Assembly (NCBI RefSeq): GCF_005144475.1 | Contig: NZ_SWJZ01000097.1 | Location: 1 to 35,931 of the forward strand | DNA length: 35,931 bases | Reading direction: 5' to 3' | DNA from: Rhodobacter capsulatus | GTDB lineage: Bacteria; Pseudomonadota; Alphaproteobacteria; Rhodobacterales; Rhodobacteraceae | Part shown: positions 17,491 through 27,650 of the stretch, piece by piece | Layout of the letters: each line of letters starts with the position of its first letter | Numbering within the stretch: position 1 is the stretch's first letter | Notes under the pieces: model-generated | Told to the model about the DNA's origin: nothing | Seen by the model: the letters and a program-made list of their open reading frames with translations, nothing else | Databases searched by the model: none | Position numbers and translations under genes: made by a program

Positions 17491-18879
17491 ATGCCCCGAC
17501 CGCCCGTCAAGGACAGTCCGTCCCTCAAGGACAGTCCGCCCCGTTTCGAACCGGCCGCTCTGGCCGGTCTTCTGCCCGGTCACGCGGCGGGTGATGCGGT
17601 CTGGGTCGACGTGCTTTCGGCCGTCGATCGCACCTATGCGGAACTTGTCGATTATCAGGAACGGCTGGAGCGGCAGAACCACGAGTTGGAAGACCTGCGC
17701 TCCTATCTCGGCTCGATCTTCGCCTCGGTTTCGGATGCGCTGATCGTCGCCTCGCGCGCGGGGGAGGTGCTGGGCACCTCGGCCTCGGTCGAGGCGCTGA
17801 CCGGGCAGGGGGCGGGGGTCTGGCAGGGGCGGCCCTTGTCCGCGCTGTTCGATCCGGCCTCGGGGCCGCGGCTGGATCGCGTGCTGGCCGAGGCGGCGAA
17901 CCGCCGTGCCCCGGTCACGATCGAGGCGGCGCTGCTGGGCCCGAACGGCCCCGCGCCGCTGGAACTTTCCGTCAGCCCGCGGCTGGACGACCGCGACCGG
18001 CTGATCGGCTATGTGCTGACCGGCCGTCCGCTGGGGGAATTGCGCCAGGCCTATTTCGAGCTGGAACGCTCGCATGCGGCGCTGATCGCGGCACAGGCGC
18101 AGCTGGTGCGCAATGAAAAGCTCGCCTCGCTTGGCCGTCTGCTGGCGGGGGTGGCGCATGAGCTGAACAACCCGATTTCCTTCGTTTACGCCAATGCTCA
18201 TGCGATGGAACGCTATGCCGCGAAATTCGAGACCTATTTCGCCGCGGTGCAGGCGGGCGCCTCGCGCGAAGAGCTGGTGGCGCTGCGCGAGAGCCTGAAA
18301 CTGGAACGCGAGGTCGGCAATCTGCGCACCGCGATCGACGGCGCCCGCGACGGCGCCGAGCGGGTGCGCGCCATCGTCGAGGATCTGCGCCGCCTTTCTT
18401 CGGAGGGCACCGGCGCGCAGGTGGCCTTCGATCTGGTCGCCACCGCCGGGGTGGCGGCGGATTGGGTGCGGCGCGGCTCGAAAACCGCGGTGGCGGTCGA
18501 TTTCACCGGCCTTGCCACGCTCGAGGTGATCGGGCGGCCGGGTCATATTCAGCAGGTGGTGATGAATCTGGTGCAAAACGCCCTTGATGCGATGGGTGAT
18601 TTTCAGGACGGCCGCATCCGCATCGAGGCGCGGATCGCGGGCGGGCGGGGCGAACTTGTCGTCTCCGACACCGGGCCGGGCGTGCCCGAGGAGGTGGCGC
18701 CGACGATTTTCGACCCGTTCTTCACCACCAAGGATGTCGGCAAGGGCACCGGGCTTGGCCTGTCGATCAGCGCGAAGATCGTCGAGGAACATGGCGGGCG
18801 GCTCCGGCTTTTGCCCGAAAACCCGCTTGGCGGCGCCTGTTTCGGCTTCGATCTGGCCTTGGCGGGGGCGCCCGCATGA
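17491..18879 (+). CDS. hupT: Sensor histidine kinase HupT
   Basis: HupT is the cytosolic kinase of the H2-sensing system. In R. capsulatus it autophosphorylates, passes phosphate to HupR, and is controlled by HupUV. The 462-residue product has a PAS region at about residues 70-180 and a phosphoacceptor H223 in GVAHELNNPISF. The ATPase domain has the N box (NLVQNALDAMG), DTGPGVP, FDPFFTTK and GTGLGLS. There are no membrane segments, fitting a soluble kinase. Near the N-terminus an 18 bp tandem repeat duplicates SLKDSP-type residues. Published HupT has its His at 217 (from memory), 6 less than here. GGAG precedes ATG 17491, and the stop overlaps the hupU start (ATGA). Confidence 0.95.
   Translation: MPRPPVKDSPSLKDSPPRFEPAALAGLLPGHAAGDAVWVDVLSAVDRTYAELVDYQERLERQNHELEDLRSYLGSIFASVSDALIVASRAGEVLGTSASVEALTGQGAGVWQGRPLSALFDPASGPRLDRVLAEAANRRAPVTIEAALLGPNGPAPLELSVSPRLDDRDRLIGYVLTGRPLGELRQAYFELERSHAALIAAQAQLVRNEKLASLGRLLAGVAHELNNPISFVYANAHAMERYAAKFETYFAAVQAGASREELVALRESLKLEREVGNLRTAIDGARDGAERVRAIVEDLRRLSSEGTGAQVAFDLVATAGVAADWVRRGSKTAVAVDFTGLATLEVIGRPGHIQQVVMNLVQNALDAMGDFQDGRIRIEARIAGGRGELVVSDTGPGVPEEVAPTIFDPFFTTKDVGKGTGLGLSISAKIVEEHGGRLRLLPENPLGGACFGFDLALAGAPA
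17507..17542 (+). repeat. 18 bp tandem duplication within hupT
   Basis: TCAAGGACAGTCCGTCCC (17507-17524) is repeated at 17525-17542 with one base change. It adds six residues to the flexible N-terminus of HupT without changing the frame. Confidence 0.85.
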
Positions 18880-19874
18880 AGGTTCTGTGGTTGCAGGCGG
18901 CGGGCTGCGGCGGCTGCACGATGTCGGCGCTTTGCGCCGAGGCCCCCGATCTGATCGACACTTTGGCGACGGCGGGCGTGGAGTTCCTGTGGCATCCGGC
19001 GCTCAGCCTCGCCACGGGCGGAGAGGTGCGGCAGCTTTTGCAGGCGATCGAGGCCGGAGAGATCGCGCTGGATTGTCTGGCCATCGAGGGCGCGATCGCC
19101 CGCGGGCCGATGGGCACCGGGCGGTTCCAGATGCTTTCGGGCACCGGGCGCGCGATGCTCGACTGGGTGCGGGCGCTGGCGCCGCTGGCGGGGCATGTGG
19201 TGGCGGTGGGGTCTTGTGCCGCTTATGGCGGCGTGACCTCGGCCGGGGGGAACCCGTCGGATGCGGTCGGGCTGGCCTATGAGGGCGCGCATCCGGGCGG
19301 GGTGCTGGCGGCCGAGTTCCGCGGCCGGGCGGGCCTGCCCGTGGTCAATATCGCGGGCTGTCCGACCCATCCGGGCTGGGTCACCGAAACGCTGATGCTG
19401 CTGGCCCGCGGGCAACTGTCCGCGGCGGATCTGGATGCGCTGGGCCGACCGCTGTTCTATGCGCAACATCTGGTGCATCATGGCTGCCCACGCAACGAAT
19501 TCTATGAATACAAGGCCTCGGCGCTGCAGCTTTCCGATCTGGGCTGCATGATGGAACATCTGGGCTGCGTCGGCACGCAAGCCGTGGGCGATTGCAACAT
19601 CCGGCCCTGGAACGGCGAGGGGTCCTGCACTCGCGGCGGCTATCCCTGCATCGCCTGCACCGCGCCCGAGTTCGAGGAACCCCGCCACCCTTTCACCGAA
19701 ACCCCGAAGGTCGCGGGCATCCCGGTCGGGCTTCCCGCCGACATGCCGAAGGCCTGGTTCATGGCGCTGGCCTCGCTGTCAAAGGCCGCCACGCCCGAGC
19801 GGATCGCGAAAAACGCGGTGGCCCCGCGCGTGACGGTGCCGCCGACGATCCGCAAACCCGGGGGGCGGCGATGA
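18876..19874 (+). CDS. hupU: Regulatory hydrogenase small subunit HupU
   Basis: HupU is the FeS subunit of the H2-sensing hydrogenase HupUV, which tells HupT whether H2 is present. The 332-residue product has no Tat signal, fitting a cytosolic protein. The proximal cluster ligands C11 and C14 lie in AAGCGGCTMS, followed by GSCAAYGG and NIAGCPTHPGW. Medial and distal cluster Cys lie in HHGCPRNEFYEYK, LGCMMEHLGC and CNIRPWNGEGSC. Unlike HupS it lacks the two extra Cys near the proximal cluster. It overlaps hupT and hupV by 4 bp (ATGA) at both ends, so the three are translated together. Confidence 0.95.
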   Translation: MKVLWLQAAGCGGCTMSALCAEAPDLIDTLATAGVEFLWHPALSLATGGEVRQLLQAIEAGEIALDCLAIEGAIARGPMGTGRFQMLSGTGRAMLDWVRALAPLAGHVVAVGSCAAYGGVTSAGGNPSDAVGLAYEGAHPGGVLAAEFRGRAGLPVVNIAGCPTHPGWVTETLMLLARGQLSAADLDALGRPLFYAQHLVHHGCPRNEFYEYKASALQLSDLGCMMEHLGCVGTQAVGDCNIRPWNGEGSCTRGGYPCIACTAPEFEEPRHPFTETPKVAGIPVGLPADMPKAWFMALASLSKAATPERIAKNAVAPRVTVPPTIRKPGGRR

Positions 19875-21301
19875 GCGACACGCCGCGGCTGGTCGTCGGC
19901 CCGTTCAACCGGGTCGAGGGCGATCTGGAAGTGCATCTCGATCTGGCCGAGGGCCGGGTGGCCGCGGCCCGGGTCAACAGCCCGCTTTACCGCGGCTTCG
20001 AGCGCATGCTGGAGGGCCGCGCCCCCAGCGACGCGCTGACGCTGACGCCGCGGATCTGCGGCATCTGCTCGATCTCGCAATCGGCCGCCGCGGCGCGGGC
20101 GCTGGGCGCGGCGATGGGGCTGGCGCCGACCGGGCAGGGCGCGATGCTCGCCGCGCTGATCCACGCGGTCGAGAACGTCTCGGACCATCTGGTGCATTTC
20201 AACCTGTTCTTCATGCCCGATTTCACCCGGCCCTGTTACGCCGCCCGGCCGTGGTATCCGCGCGCCGTCGCGCGCTTTGCCGCGATCGAGGGGCAGGCGG
20301 CCCGGGCGGCGATTGCGGCGCGTTCGGGGCTGATGCACATTCTGGGGCTGGTGGCCGGGAAATGGCCGCACACATTGGCGCTGCAACCGGGCGGCGTCAC
20401 CCGCACCCCCGGCCCGCGCGAGGTGCTGCGCATTCAGACCGAGCTGCGGATGTTTCGCAAGCATCTGGAAACGCAGGTTTTCGGCGGGCGGCTGGAGGAT
20501 TTCGCGGGCCTTGCATCGGTTGCCGATCTGCTGCGCTGGGATCGCGGCGATGCCGGGCTTTTTGTGGAAATCGCCACCGATCTGAAGCTTGACGCGTTGG
20601 GCCGCGGCGCCGGGCGCTATCTGAGTTTCGGCGCCTATCCGCTGGCCGAGGGGCATGGCTTCGCCCCCGGTCTTTGGCAGGCGGGCGCGGTCACGGCGCC
20701 CGACATGACGACGATTGCCGAAGACCTCAGCCATTCCTGGATGCTGGGCGGCAGCGCGCATCCCTTTGACGGCGTCACCCGCCCCGACGAGACGATGCGC
20801 GCGGGCGCCTACAGCTGGTGCAAGGCGCCGCGGCTGGGCGGGCAGCCGGTCGAGGTGGGGGCGCTTGCGCGGCAGCTGATCGACGGCCATCCGCTGGCGG
20901 TGCAGCTGGCGGGGGGCGGCGTGCTGGCGCGGGTGGCGGGGCGGCTGCTGGAACTGGCCCGCACGCAGATCCTGATGGAGGGCTGGGCCGCGGCGCTCGA
21001 TCCCGGGGCGGTCTTCATGGTGCAGGGGCGGATGCCCGAGGCGGGCGCGGGCGCCGGGCTGGTCGAGGCGGCGCGGGGAAGCCTGGGGCATTGGCTGCGC
21101 ATCGAGGGCGGCAAGATTGCGTCCTATCAGATCATCGCGCCGACGACCTGGAACTTTTCCCCCCGCGATGCGCGGGGCGTGCCCGGGCCGCTGGAGGCGG
21201 CGCTGGTCGGCGCCCCGGTCGAACCGGGCGAGGACAGCCCGGTCGCCGTGCAGCATATCGTGCGCAGTTTCGATCCCTGCATGGTGTGCACCGTGCATTG
21301 A
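19871..21301 (+). CDS. hupV: Regulatory hydrogenase large subunit HupV
   Basis: HupV holds the Ni-Fe site of the H2 sensor. The 476-residue product has FNRVEGDLEVHL near the start, C63 and C66 in RICGICSISQ, and C470 and C473 in DPCMVCTVH. The stop codon follows directly after this His. The missing tail means no protease is needed, a known hallmark of sensor hydrogenases. The Q70 in CGICSISQ replaces the His of catalytic enzymes, also typical for the class. ATG 19871 overlaps the hupU stop. A frame opening at 19592 would place 93 extra residues inside hupU and was rejected. Confidence 0.96.
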   Translation: MSDTPRLVVGPFNRVEGDLEVHLDLAEGRVAAARVNSPLYRGFERMLEGRAPSDALTLTPRICGICSISQSAAAARALGAAMGLAPTGQGAMLAALIHAVENVSDHLVHFNLFFMPDFTRPCYAARPWYPRAVARFAAIEGQAARAAIAARSGLMHILGLVAGKWPHTLALQPGGVTRTPGPREVLRIQTELRMFRKHLETQVFGGRLEDFAGLASVADLLRWDRGDAGLFVEIATDLKLDALGRGAGRYLSFGAYPLAEGHGFAPGLWQAGAVTAPDMTTIAEDLSHSWMLGGSAHPFDGVTRPDETMRAGAYSWCKAPRLGGQPVEVGALARQLIDGHPLAVQLAGGGVLARVAGRLLELARTQILMEGWAAALDPGAVFMVQGRMPEAGAGAGLVEAARGSLGHWLRIEGGKIASYQIIAPTTWNFSPRDARGVPGPLEAALVGAPVEPGEDSPVAVQHIVRSFDPCMVCTVH

Positions 21302-21307
21302 AACCGG

Positions 21308-21326
21308 CTGGGGGCTTTGCCCCCAG
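21308..21326 (+). repeat. Hairpin of a repeat-like element between hupV and hypF
   Basis: CTGGGGGC (21308-21315) pairs with GCCCCCAG (21319-21326) around TTT, followed by ACCCCCAGCGTATTGGGACC and AAGAAGAAA directly before the hypF ATG. A related hairpin followed by GACCC occurs at 35830-35851. From memory, G-rich hairpins with this layout are scattered through Rhodobacterales genomes. Here it may act as a weak terminator or RNA stabiliser, and it supplies the purine-rich stretch in front of hypF. Confidence 0.5.
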
Positions 21327-21355
21327 ACCCCCAGCGTATTGGGACCAAGAAGAAA

Positions 21356-23575
21356 ATGCAGGCTTGGCAGATCAGGGTGCGCGGACAGGTGCAAGGCGTG
21401 GGGTTCCGGCCCTTCGTCTGGCAATTGGCGCAGGCGCGCGGGCTGCGCGGGGTGGTGCTGAACGATGCCGAGGGGGTGCTGATCCGGGTCGCGGGGGATT
21501 TGGGCGATTTCGCCGCGGCCTTGCGGGATCAGGCGCCGCCCTTGGCGCGGGTCGATGCGGTCGAGGTCGCGGCGGCGGTCTTTGCCGATCTGTCCGAAGG
21601 GTTTCGGATCGTCGCCTCGGGCGGGGCGGGGGCCGAGACGCGGGTGACGCCCGATGCCGCCACCTGTCCGGCCTGTCTGGCGGAAATCCGGGGAGAGGGG
21701 CGGCGGCGCGGCTATGCTTTCACCAACTGCACCCATTGCGGGCCGCGCTTCACCATCCTGGAAGGTCTGCCCTATGACCGCGCCCGCACGACGATGGCGC
21801 CCTTTGCGATGTGCCCGGCCTGTCGGGCCGAATACGAAGACCCCGCCGACCGGCGCTTTCACGCGCAACCCATCGCTTGCCCCGATTGCGGGCCGCGGCT
21901 CTGGCTGGAGGCCGGGGGCATCGAGATCGCGGGGGAGGCCATCGCCATCGCGGCCGCGCGGCTTAAGGCCGGGGAAATCCTTGCGGTGAAAGGGCTTGGC
22001 GGCTTTCATCTGGCCTGCGATGCGGTCAATGCCGAAGCCGTCGACCGGTTGCGGGCGCGCAAGCGTCGCCCGGCGAAGCCCTTTGCCTTGATGGCGCGCG
22101 AAGGTGATCTGGACCGCATCGTTTCGGTCAGCCCCGCGGCCCTTGCGGCGCTGCGCGACCCCGCGGCGCCGATCGTGCTGATGCCCGGCCGCGGCGCGCT
22201 GCCCGAGACCGTCGCCCCCGGCGTGGCCGAGCTGGGGGTGATGCTGCCCTCCACGCCGCTGCATCACCTGTTGCTGGATGCCTTTGGCGGCGTGCTGGTG
22301 ATGACCAGCGGAAACCTCTCGGGCGCGCCGCAGGTGATCGGCAACGCGGAGGCGCGGGACACGCTTTCCGCCTTTGCCGATGCCTTCCTGATGCATGACC
22401 GCGCCATCGCCCGGCGGCTGGATGACTCGGTCGTGCGGGCCGATCCGCCGATGGTGCTGCGCCGGGCGCGCGGGCAGGTGCCGGGGACGGTGCCGCTGCC
22501 GCCGGGGTTCGAGACCGCGCCCCCCGTCTTGGCTTGCGGCGGCCAGATGAAGGCGGCCATTTGCCTGATCAAGAACGGGCAGGCGCTTTTGAGCCAGCAT
22601 CTGGGCGAGTTGGACGAGGCCCTGACCTGGGAGGCGTTCTTGCAGGCCGATGCCGATTGTGCCGCCCTTTTCGATCATCATCCGCAGGCGGTGGCGGTCG
22701 ATCTGCACCCCGATTTCCGCGCCAGCCGCCACGGCGCCGCCCGGGCCGGGGCGCTGGGCGTTCCCTTGATCGCGGTGCAGCACCACCACGCCCATCTGGC
22801 CGCCTGCCTGGGCGAAAACCTCTGGCCGCGGGACGGCGGCAAGGTGGCGGCGATCGTGCTGGATGGGCTTGGCCTCGGCCCCGAGGACACGGTCTGGGGC
22901 GGCGAACTTTTGCTTGGCGATTACAAGGGCTTCGAGCGTATCGCCTGGCTGAGGCCCGCGCCCCTCATCGGTGGCGACCGGGCGCAGATCGAGCCCTGGC
23001 GCAATGCGCTGGTGCGGCTTGATGCGGCGGGGCTTTCCGATCTGGCCGACCGGCTTTTCCCCGAGGCGCCGCGCGATCTGGCGCGTCAGATCGCGGCCAA
23101 GGCGATCAACGCGCCGCTGTCGTCCTCGGCGGGGCGGCTGTTCGATGCCGTCGCCGCCTGTCTCGGCCTCTGTCCGATGCGCCAAAGCTACGAGGGCGAG
23201 GCGGCGATGCGGCTGGAATCACTGGCCGCCGAGACCGGGCCGGTGCTGGATCTGCCCTGCGTCGACGGGGCGATCGACCCGGCGCCGCTGTTTCAACTTC
23301 TGGCGGCAGGCGAGCGCCCCGACCGTGTGGCCTATGCGCTGCATGCCAGCCTGGCCCGGGCATTTGCCGCGCAGGCCGCGCAGCTGATCGACAGCGGACG
23401 GGCCGAGGCGGTGGCATTGACGGGGGGCTGCTTTCAGAATTCCAGAATTGCAACCATGACGCGAAAATGCCTTGCCGATCAAAGGATTCTGACGCAGTGC
23501 AGCATCCCGGCCAACGATGGCGGGCTGGCGCTGGGTCAGGCCCTTGTCGCGGTGGCAAAATTGGAAAGCTTCTGA
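21356..23575 (+). CDS. hypF: Carbamoyltransferase HypF
   Basis: HypF makes the carbamoyl group that becomes cyanide on the active-site iron: it hydrolyses carbamoyl phosphate, forms carbamoyl-AMP and transfers the carbamoyl to HypE. The 739-residue product shows the domains in order. First is acylphosphatase (VRGQVQGVGFRPF with R18, LNDAEG with N36). Second are two zinc-finger pairs (CPACLAEI, CTHCGPRFT, CPACRAEY, CPDCGPRL). Third is a YrdC-like domain from about 195 (KGLGGFHLACDA). Last is a Kae1-like domain with HHHAHLAA and ALTGGCFQNSRI. ATG 21356 is preceded by AAGAAGAAA. An upstream TTG at 21317 lies inside a hairpin and was rejected. It serves both HupUV and HupSL. Confidence 0.96.
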   Translation: MQAWQIRVRGQVQGVGFRPFVWQLAQARGLRGVVLNDAEGVLIRVAGDLGDFAAALRDQAPPLARVDAVEVAAAVFADLSEGFRIVASGGAGAETRVTPDAATCPACLAEIRGEGRRRGYAFTNCTHCGPRFTILEGLPYDRARTTMAPFAMCPACRAEYEDPADRRFHAQPIACPDCGPRLWLEAGGIEIAGEAIAIAAARLKAGEILAVKGLGGFHLACDAVNAEAVDRLRARKRRPAKPFALMAREGDLDRIVSVSPAALAALRDPAAPIVLMPGRGALPETVAPGVAELGVMLPSTPLHHLLLDAFGGVLVMTSGNLSGAPQVIGNAEARDTLSAFADAFLMHDRAIARRLDDSVVRADPPMVLRRARGQVPGTVPLPPGFETAPPVLACGGQMKAAICLIKNGQALLSQHLGELDEALTWEAFLQADADCAALFDHHPQAVAVDLHPDFRASRHGAARAGALGVPLIAVQHHHAHLAACLGENLWPRDGGKVAAIVLDGLGLGPEDTVWGGELLLGDYKGFERIAWLRPAPLIGGDRAQIEPWRNALVRLDAAGLSDLADRLFPEAPRDLARQIAAKAINAPLSSSAGRLFDAVAACLGLCPMRQSYEGEAAMRLESLAAETGPVLDLPCVDGAIDPAPLFQLLAAGERPDRVAYALHASLARAFAAQAAQLIDSGRAEAVALTGGCFQNSRIATMTRKCLADQRILTQCSIPANDGGLALGQALVAVAKLESF
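23472..23482 (+). promoter_or_regulatory. Exact TTG-N5-CAA match (HupR-type site) in the hypF 3' end
   Basis: TTGCCGATCAA matches the TTG-N5-CAA palindrome that I recall as the HupR binding site of R. capsulatus, reported at -162 to -152 from the hupS transcription start. If this is the site, the start would be near 23634, giving a leader of about 141 nt. Confidence 0.35.
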
Positions 23576-23590
23576 TCGAAGTGGAAATGG

Positions 23591-23650
23591 AATCGATCAA
23601 ATTCCTTTCGGATTTTTTACGTGACAAAATCACACACCCTTGAAAGGCAA
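23591..23650 (+). promoter_or_regulatory. hupS promoter region with second TTG-N5-CAA site
   Basis: The 199 bp between hypF and hupS contains an A/T-rich stretch (23591-23630) unlike the surrounding GC-rich DNA. Within it, ATCAAATTCCTT is close to an IHF site, and GTGA-CAAAA-TCAC (23621-23633) is a small inverted repeat. TTGAAAGGCAA at 23640-23650 is another exact TTG-N5-CAA match, 125 bp before the hupS start. IHF, HupR and RegA are known to act on this promoter in R. capsulatus. Which of these marks they use cannot be decided without the mapped transcription start. Confidence 0.5.
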
Positions 23651-23774
23651 GGAAAAATTTTTCTGCGACAATTTGCCGTTTCTCATTGGCGGAAACCGGC
23701 CCAACCATGAGAATTCCACTCTACCCATGGGCGGCCGAGGAGGTCACGGACGTCTCAAGGCAAGGGAGGGATAA

Positions 23775-24851
23775 TTGTCGGACATCGAAACTTTCTATGA
23801 CGTCATGCGGCGTCAGGGGATCACCCGGCGCAGTTTCATGAAGTTCTGTTCGCTCACCGCGGCAGCCTTGGGCCTTGGCCCCTCCTTCGTGCCGAAAATC
23901 GCCGAAGCCATGGAAACGAAGCCGCGCACGCCGGTCGTCTGGGTGCATGGGCTGGAATGCACCTGCTGTTCGGAAAGCTTCATCCGCTCGGCGCATCCGC
24001 TGGCCAAGGATGTCGTGCTGTCGATGATCTCGCTGGATTACGACGACACGCTGATGGCCGCCGCGGGGCATGCCGCCGAAGCGGCCTTCGAGGAAACCAT
24101 CGCCAAATACAAGGGCAACTACATCCTGGCCGTCGAGGGCAACCCGCCGCTGAACGAAGACGGGATGTTCTGCATCACCGGCGGCAAGCCCTTTGTCGAG
24201 AAGCTGCGCCATGCCGCGGAAGGGGCCAAGGCGATCATCAGCTGGGGCGCCTGCGCGTCCTATGGCTGCGTGCAGGCCGCGGCGCCGAACCCGACCCGGG
24301 CGACGCCGGTGCACAAGGTGATCACCGACAAGCCGATCATCAAGGTTCCGGGCTGCCCGCCGATCGCGGAAGTGATGACCGGCGTCATCACCTATATGCT
24401 GACCTTCGACCGCATGCCGGAACTGGACCGTCAGGGCCGCCCGGCGATGTTCTACAGCCAGCGCATCCACGACAAATGCTACCGTCGCCCGCATTTCGAC
24501 GCCGGCCAATTCGTCGAACACTGGGACGACGACAACGCGCGCAAGGGCTATTGCCTTTACAAGATGGGCTGCAAGGGCCCGACCACCTACAACGCCTGTT
24601 CGACCGTGCGCTGGAACGGCGGCGTCAGCTTCCCGATCCAGTCCGGTCACGGCTGCATCGGCTGTTCGGAAGACGGGTTCTGGGATCAGGGCAGCTTCTA
24701 TGACCGGCTGACCACGATCAAGCAATTCGGCATCGAGGCCACCGCCGACAAGATCGGCTGGACCGCCACCGGCCTTGTCGGCGCCGGTGTCGCCGCACAT
24801 GCCGCGGTCTCCGTGCTCAAGCGCGCGCAGAAAAAGAACGAGGAGGCGTAA
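23775..24851 (+). CDS. hupS: Uptake [NiFe]-hydrogenase small subunit HupS
   Basis: HupS carries the three FeS clusters that move electrons from the Ni-Fe site of HupL to HupC. The 358-residue precursor has a Tat signal with TRRSFMK (17-23) and a likely cut near residue 45 (IAEA). The mature part has GLECTCC with C62, C64 and C65, WGACASYGC with C160 and C165, and C194 in VPGCPP. That is the six-Cys pattern of the proximal [4Fe-3S] cluster of oxygen-tolerant group 1d enzymes. A C-terminal hydrophobic stretch ([18 protein letters not shown]) anchors it. The start is TTG 23775, preceded by GGGAGGG. ATG 23805 would give [13 protein letters not shown] but lacks a ribosome binding site. A 3 bp gap separates it from hupL. 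Confidence 0.96.
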   Translation: MSDIETFYDVMRRQGITRRSFMKFCSLTAAALGLGPSFVPKIAEAMETKPRTPVVWVHGLECTCCSESFIRSAHPLAKDVVLSMISLDYDDTLMAAAGHAAEAAFEETIAKYKGNYILAVEGNPPLNEDGMFCITGGKPFVEKLRHAAEGAKAIISWGACASYGCVQAAAPNPTRATPVHKVITDKPIIKVPGCPPIAEVMTGVITYMLTFDRMPELDRQGRPAMFYSQRIHDKCYRRPHFDAGQFVEHWDDDNARKGYCLYKMGCKGPTTYNACSTVRWNGGVSFPIQSGHGCIGCSEDGFWDQGSFYDRLTTIKQFGIEATADKIGWTATGLVGAGVAAHAAVSVLKRAQKKNEEA

Positions 24852-24854
24852 GCC

Positions 24855-26648
<1,794 letters not shown>

Positions 26649-26657
26649 GGGGATGCC

Positions 26658-27446
26658 ATGAAGGGAGTTTCCGACGAAAGGATCAATGCCCCCGTCCGTG
26701 GCCCGGATGAAATCTTCGAGGCCTCGCGACTGACCGGCGACGCCACCCGCGAAGACCTCGAAAGCATCCGGCGGCGCACCTCCGTCTATGTCTACGAGGC
26801 GCCGGTGCGGGTCTGGCACTGGGTCAACGCGCTGGCGATCACCATTCTGGTGGTCACCGGCTATCTCATCGGCTCGCCGCCGCCCTCGATGGAAATTGCC
26901 GAGGCGACCGACCAGTTCGTCATGGGCTACATCCGCTTCGCCCATTTCGCGGCGGGGGTGGTGATGTCGGTGGGTTTCTTCGGCCGCATCTACTGGGCCT
27001 TCGTGGGCAACCGCCATGCCTGGCAGATGTTCTACATCCCGGTCTTCAACAAGCGCTACTGGAAGGAGTTCGTCTTCGAGCTGCGCTGGTATTTCTTCCT
27101 GGAAGAAGAGCCGAAGAAATACATCGGCCACAACCCGCTGGCGCATGCGGCGATGTTCACCTTCATCACGCTGGGCATCACCTTCATGATGATCACCGGC
27201 TGGGCGCTTTATGCCGAAGGTGCGGGGCAGGGCGGCGTGACCGACAGCCTGTTCGGCTGGGTGCTGGGCTATGTGCAAAACAGCCAGCGGCTGCACACTT
27301 TGCACCATCTGGGGATGTGGTCGATCGTGATCTTCGCGATCATCCATATCTACGCCGCCATCCGCGAAGACGTGATGAGCCGTCAATCGATGGTCTCGAC
27401 GATGATCTCGGGGCACCGGACCTTCAAGGACGACCGGATCGAGTGA
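26658..27446 (+). CDS. hupC: Ni/Fe-hydrogenase cytochrome b subunit HupC
   Basis: HupC is the di-heme cytochrome b that anchors HupSL in the membrane and passes electrons to the quinone pool. The 262-residue protein has four hydrophobic segments at about residues 55-73, 91-113, 162-185 and 216-236. H54, H96, H217 and H230 are candidate heme ligands (HWVNAL, FAHFAAG, LHHLG, IIHIY). The start ATG 26658 is preceded by GGGGGA. The N-terminal 45 residues are hydrophilic and precede the conserved YEAPVRVWHW block. A strong terminator directly follows, closing the hupSLC unit. Confidence 0.95.
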   Translation: MKGVSDERINAPVRGPDEIFEASRLTGDATREDLESIRRRTSVYVYEAPVRVWHWVNALAITILVVTGYLIGSPPPSMEIAEATDQFVMGYIRFAHFAAGVVMSVGFFGRIYWAFVGNRHAWQMFYIPVFNKRYWKEFVFELRWYFFLEEEPKKYIGHNPLAHAAMFTFITLGITFMMITGWALYAEGAGQGGVTDSLFGWVLGYVQNSQRLHTLHHLGMWSIVIFAIIHIYAAIREDVMSRQSMVSTMISGHRTFKDDRIE

Positions 27447-27462
27447 CCCTGACCACGGGGCG

Positions 27463-27496
27463 AAACCGGGCGCAGAAAGCTCTGCGCCCGGTTTTT
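27463..27496 (+). terminator. Rho-independent terminator after hupC
   Basis: A 14 bp stem, 27463-27476 with 27481-27494, has loop AAGC and is followed by a T run. It is the strongest terminator in the window and separates the structural genes hupSLC from the maturation genes. Some read-through or a promoter in 27497-27650 must serve hupD. Confidence 0.9.
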
Positions 27497-27650
27497 AGTG
27501 GAAATAATGCTTCCAAATACATCATAAAAGCGGTAACAAGGTTTCCGAAATTCGCGATATTCCGACTCTCTCGCCGGGTTTTGCCGGTCTGGGGGCTGGA
27601 TCATCATGGGGGCTGAGCGCCCGCGCGAGCCACGGTCTAGGGAGGGACCC

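Noticed and set aside
19640-23185. Long minus-strand open frame opposite hupU, hupV and hypF
   Set aside because: Same cause: antisense shadow of well-identified genes, with no recognisable domain.
23805-23843. ATG start for hupS inside the Tat signal
   Set aside because: No ribosome binding site; the ten residues before it are conserved in the family and TTG 23775 has a strong GGGAGGG.
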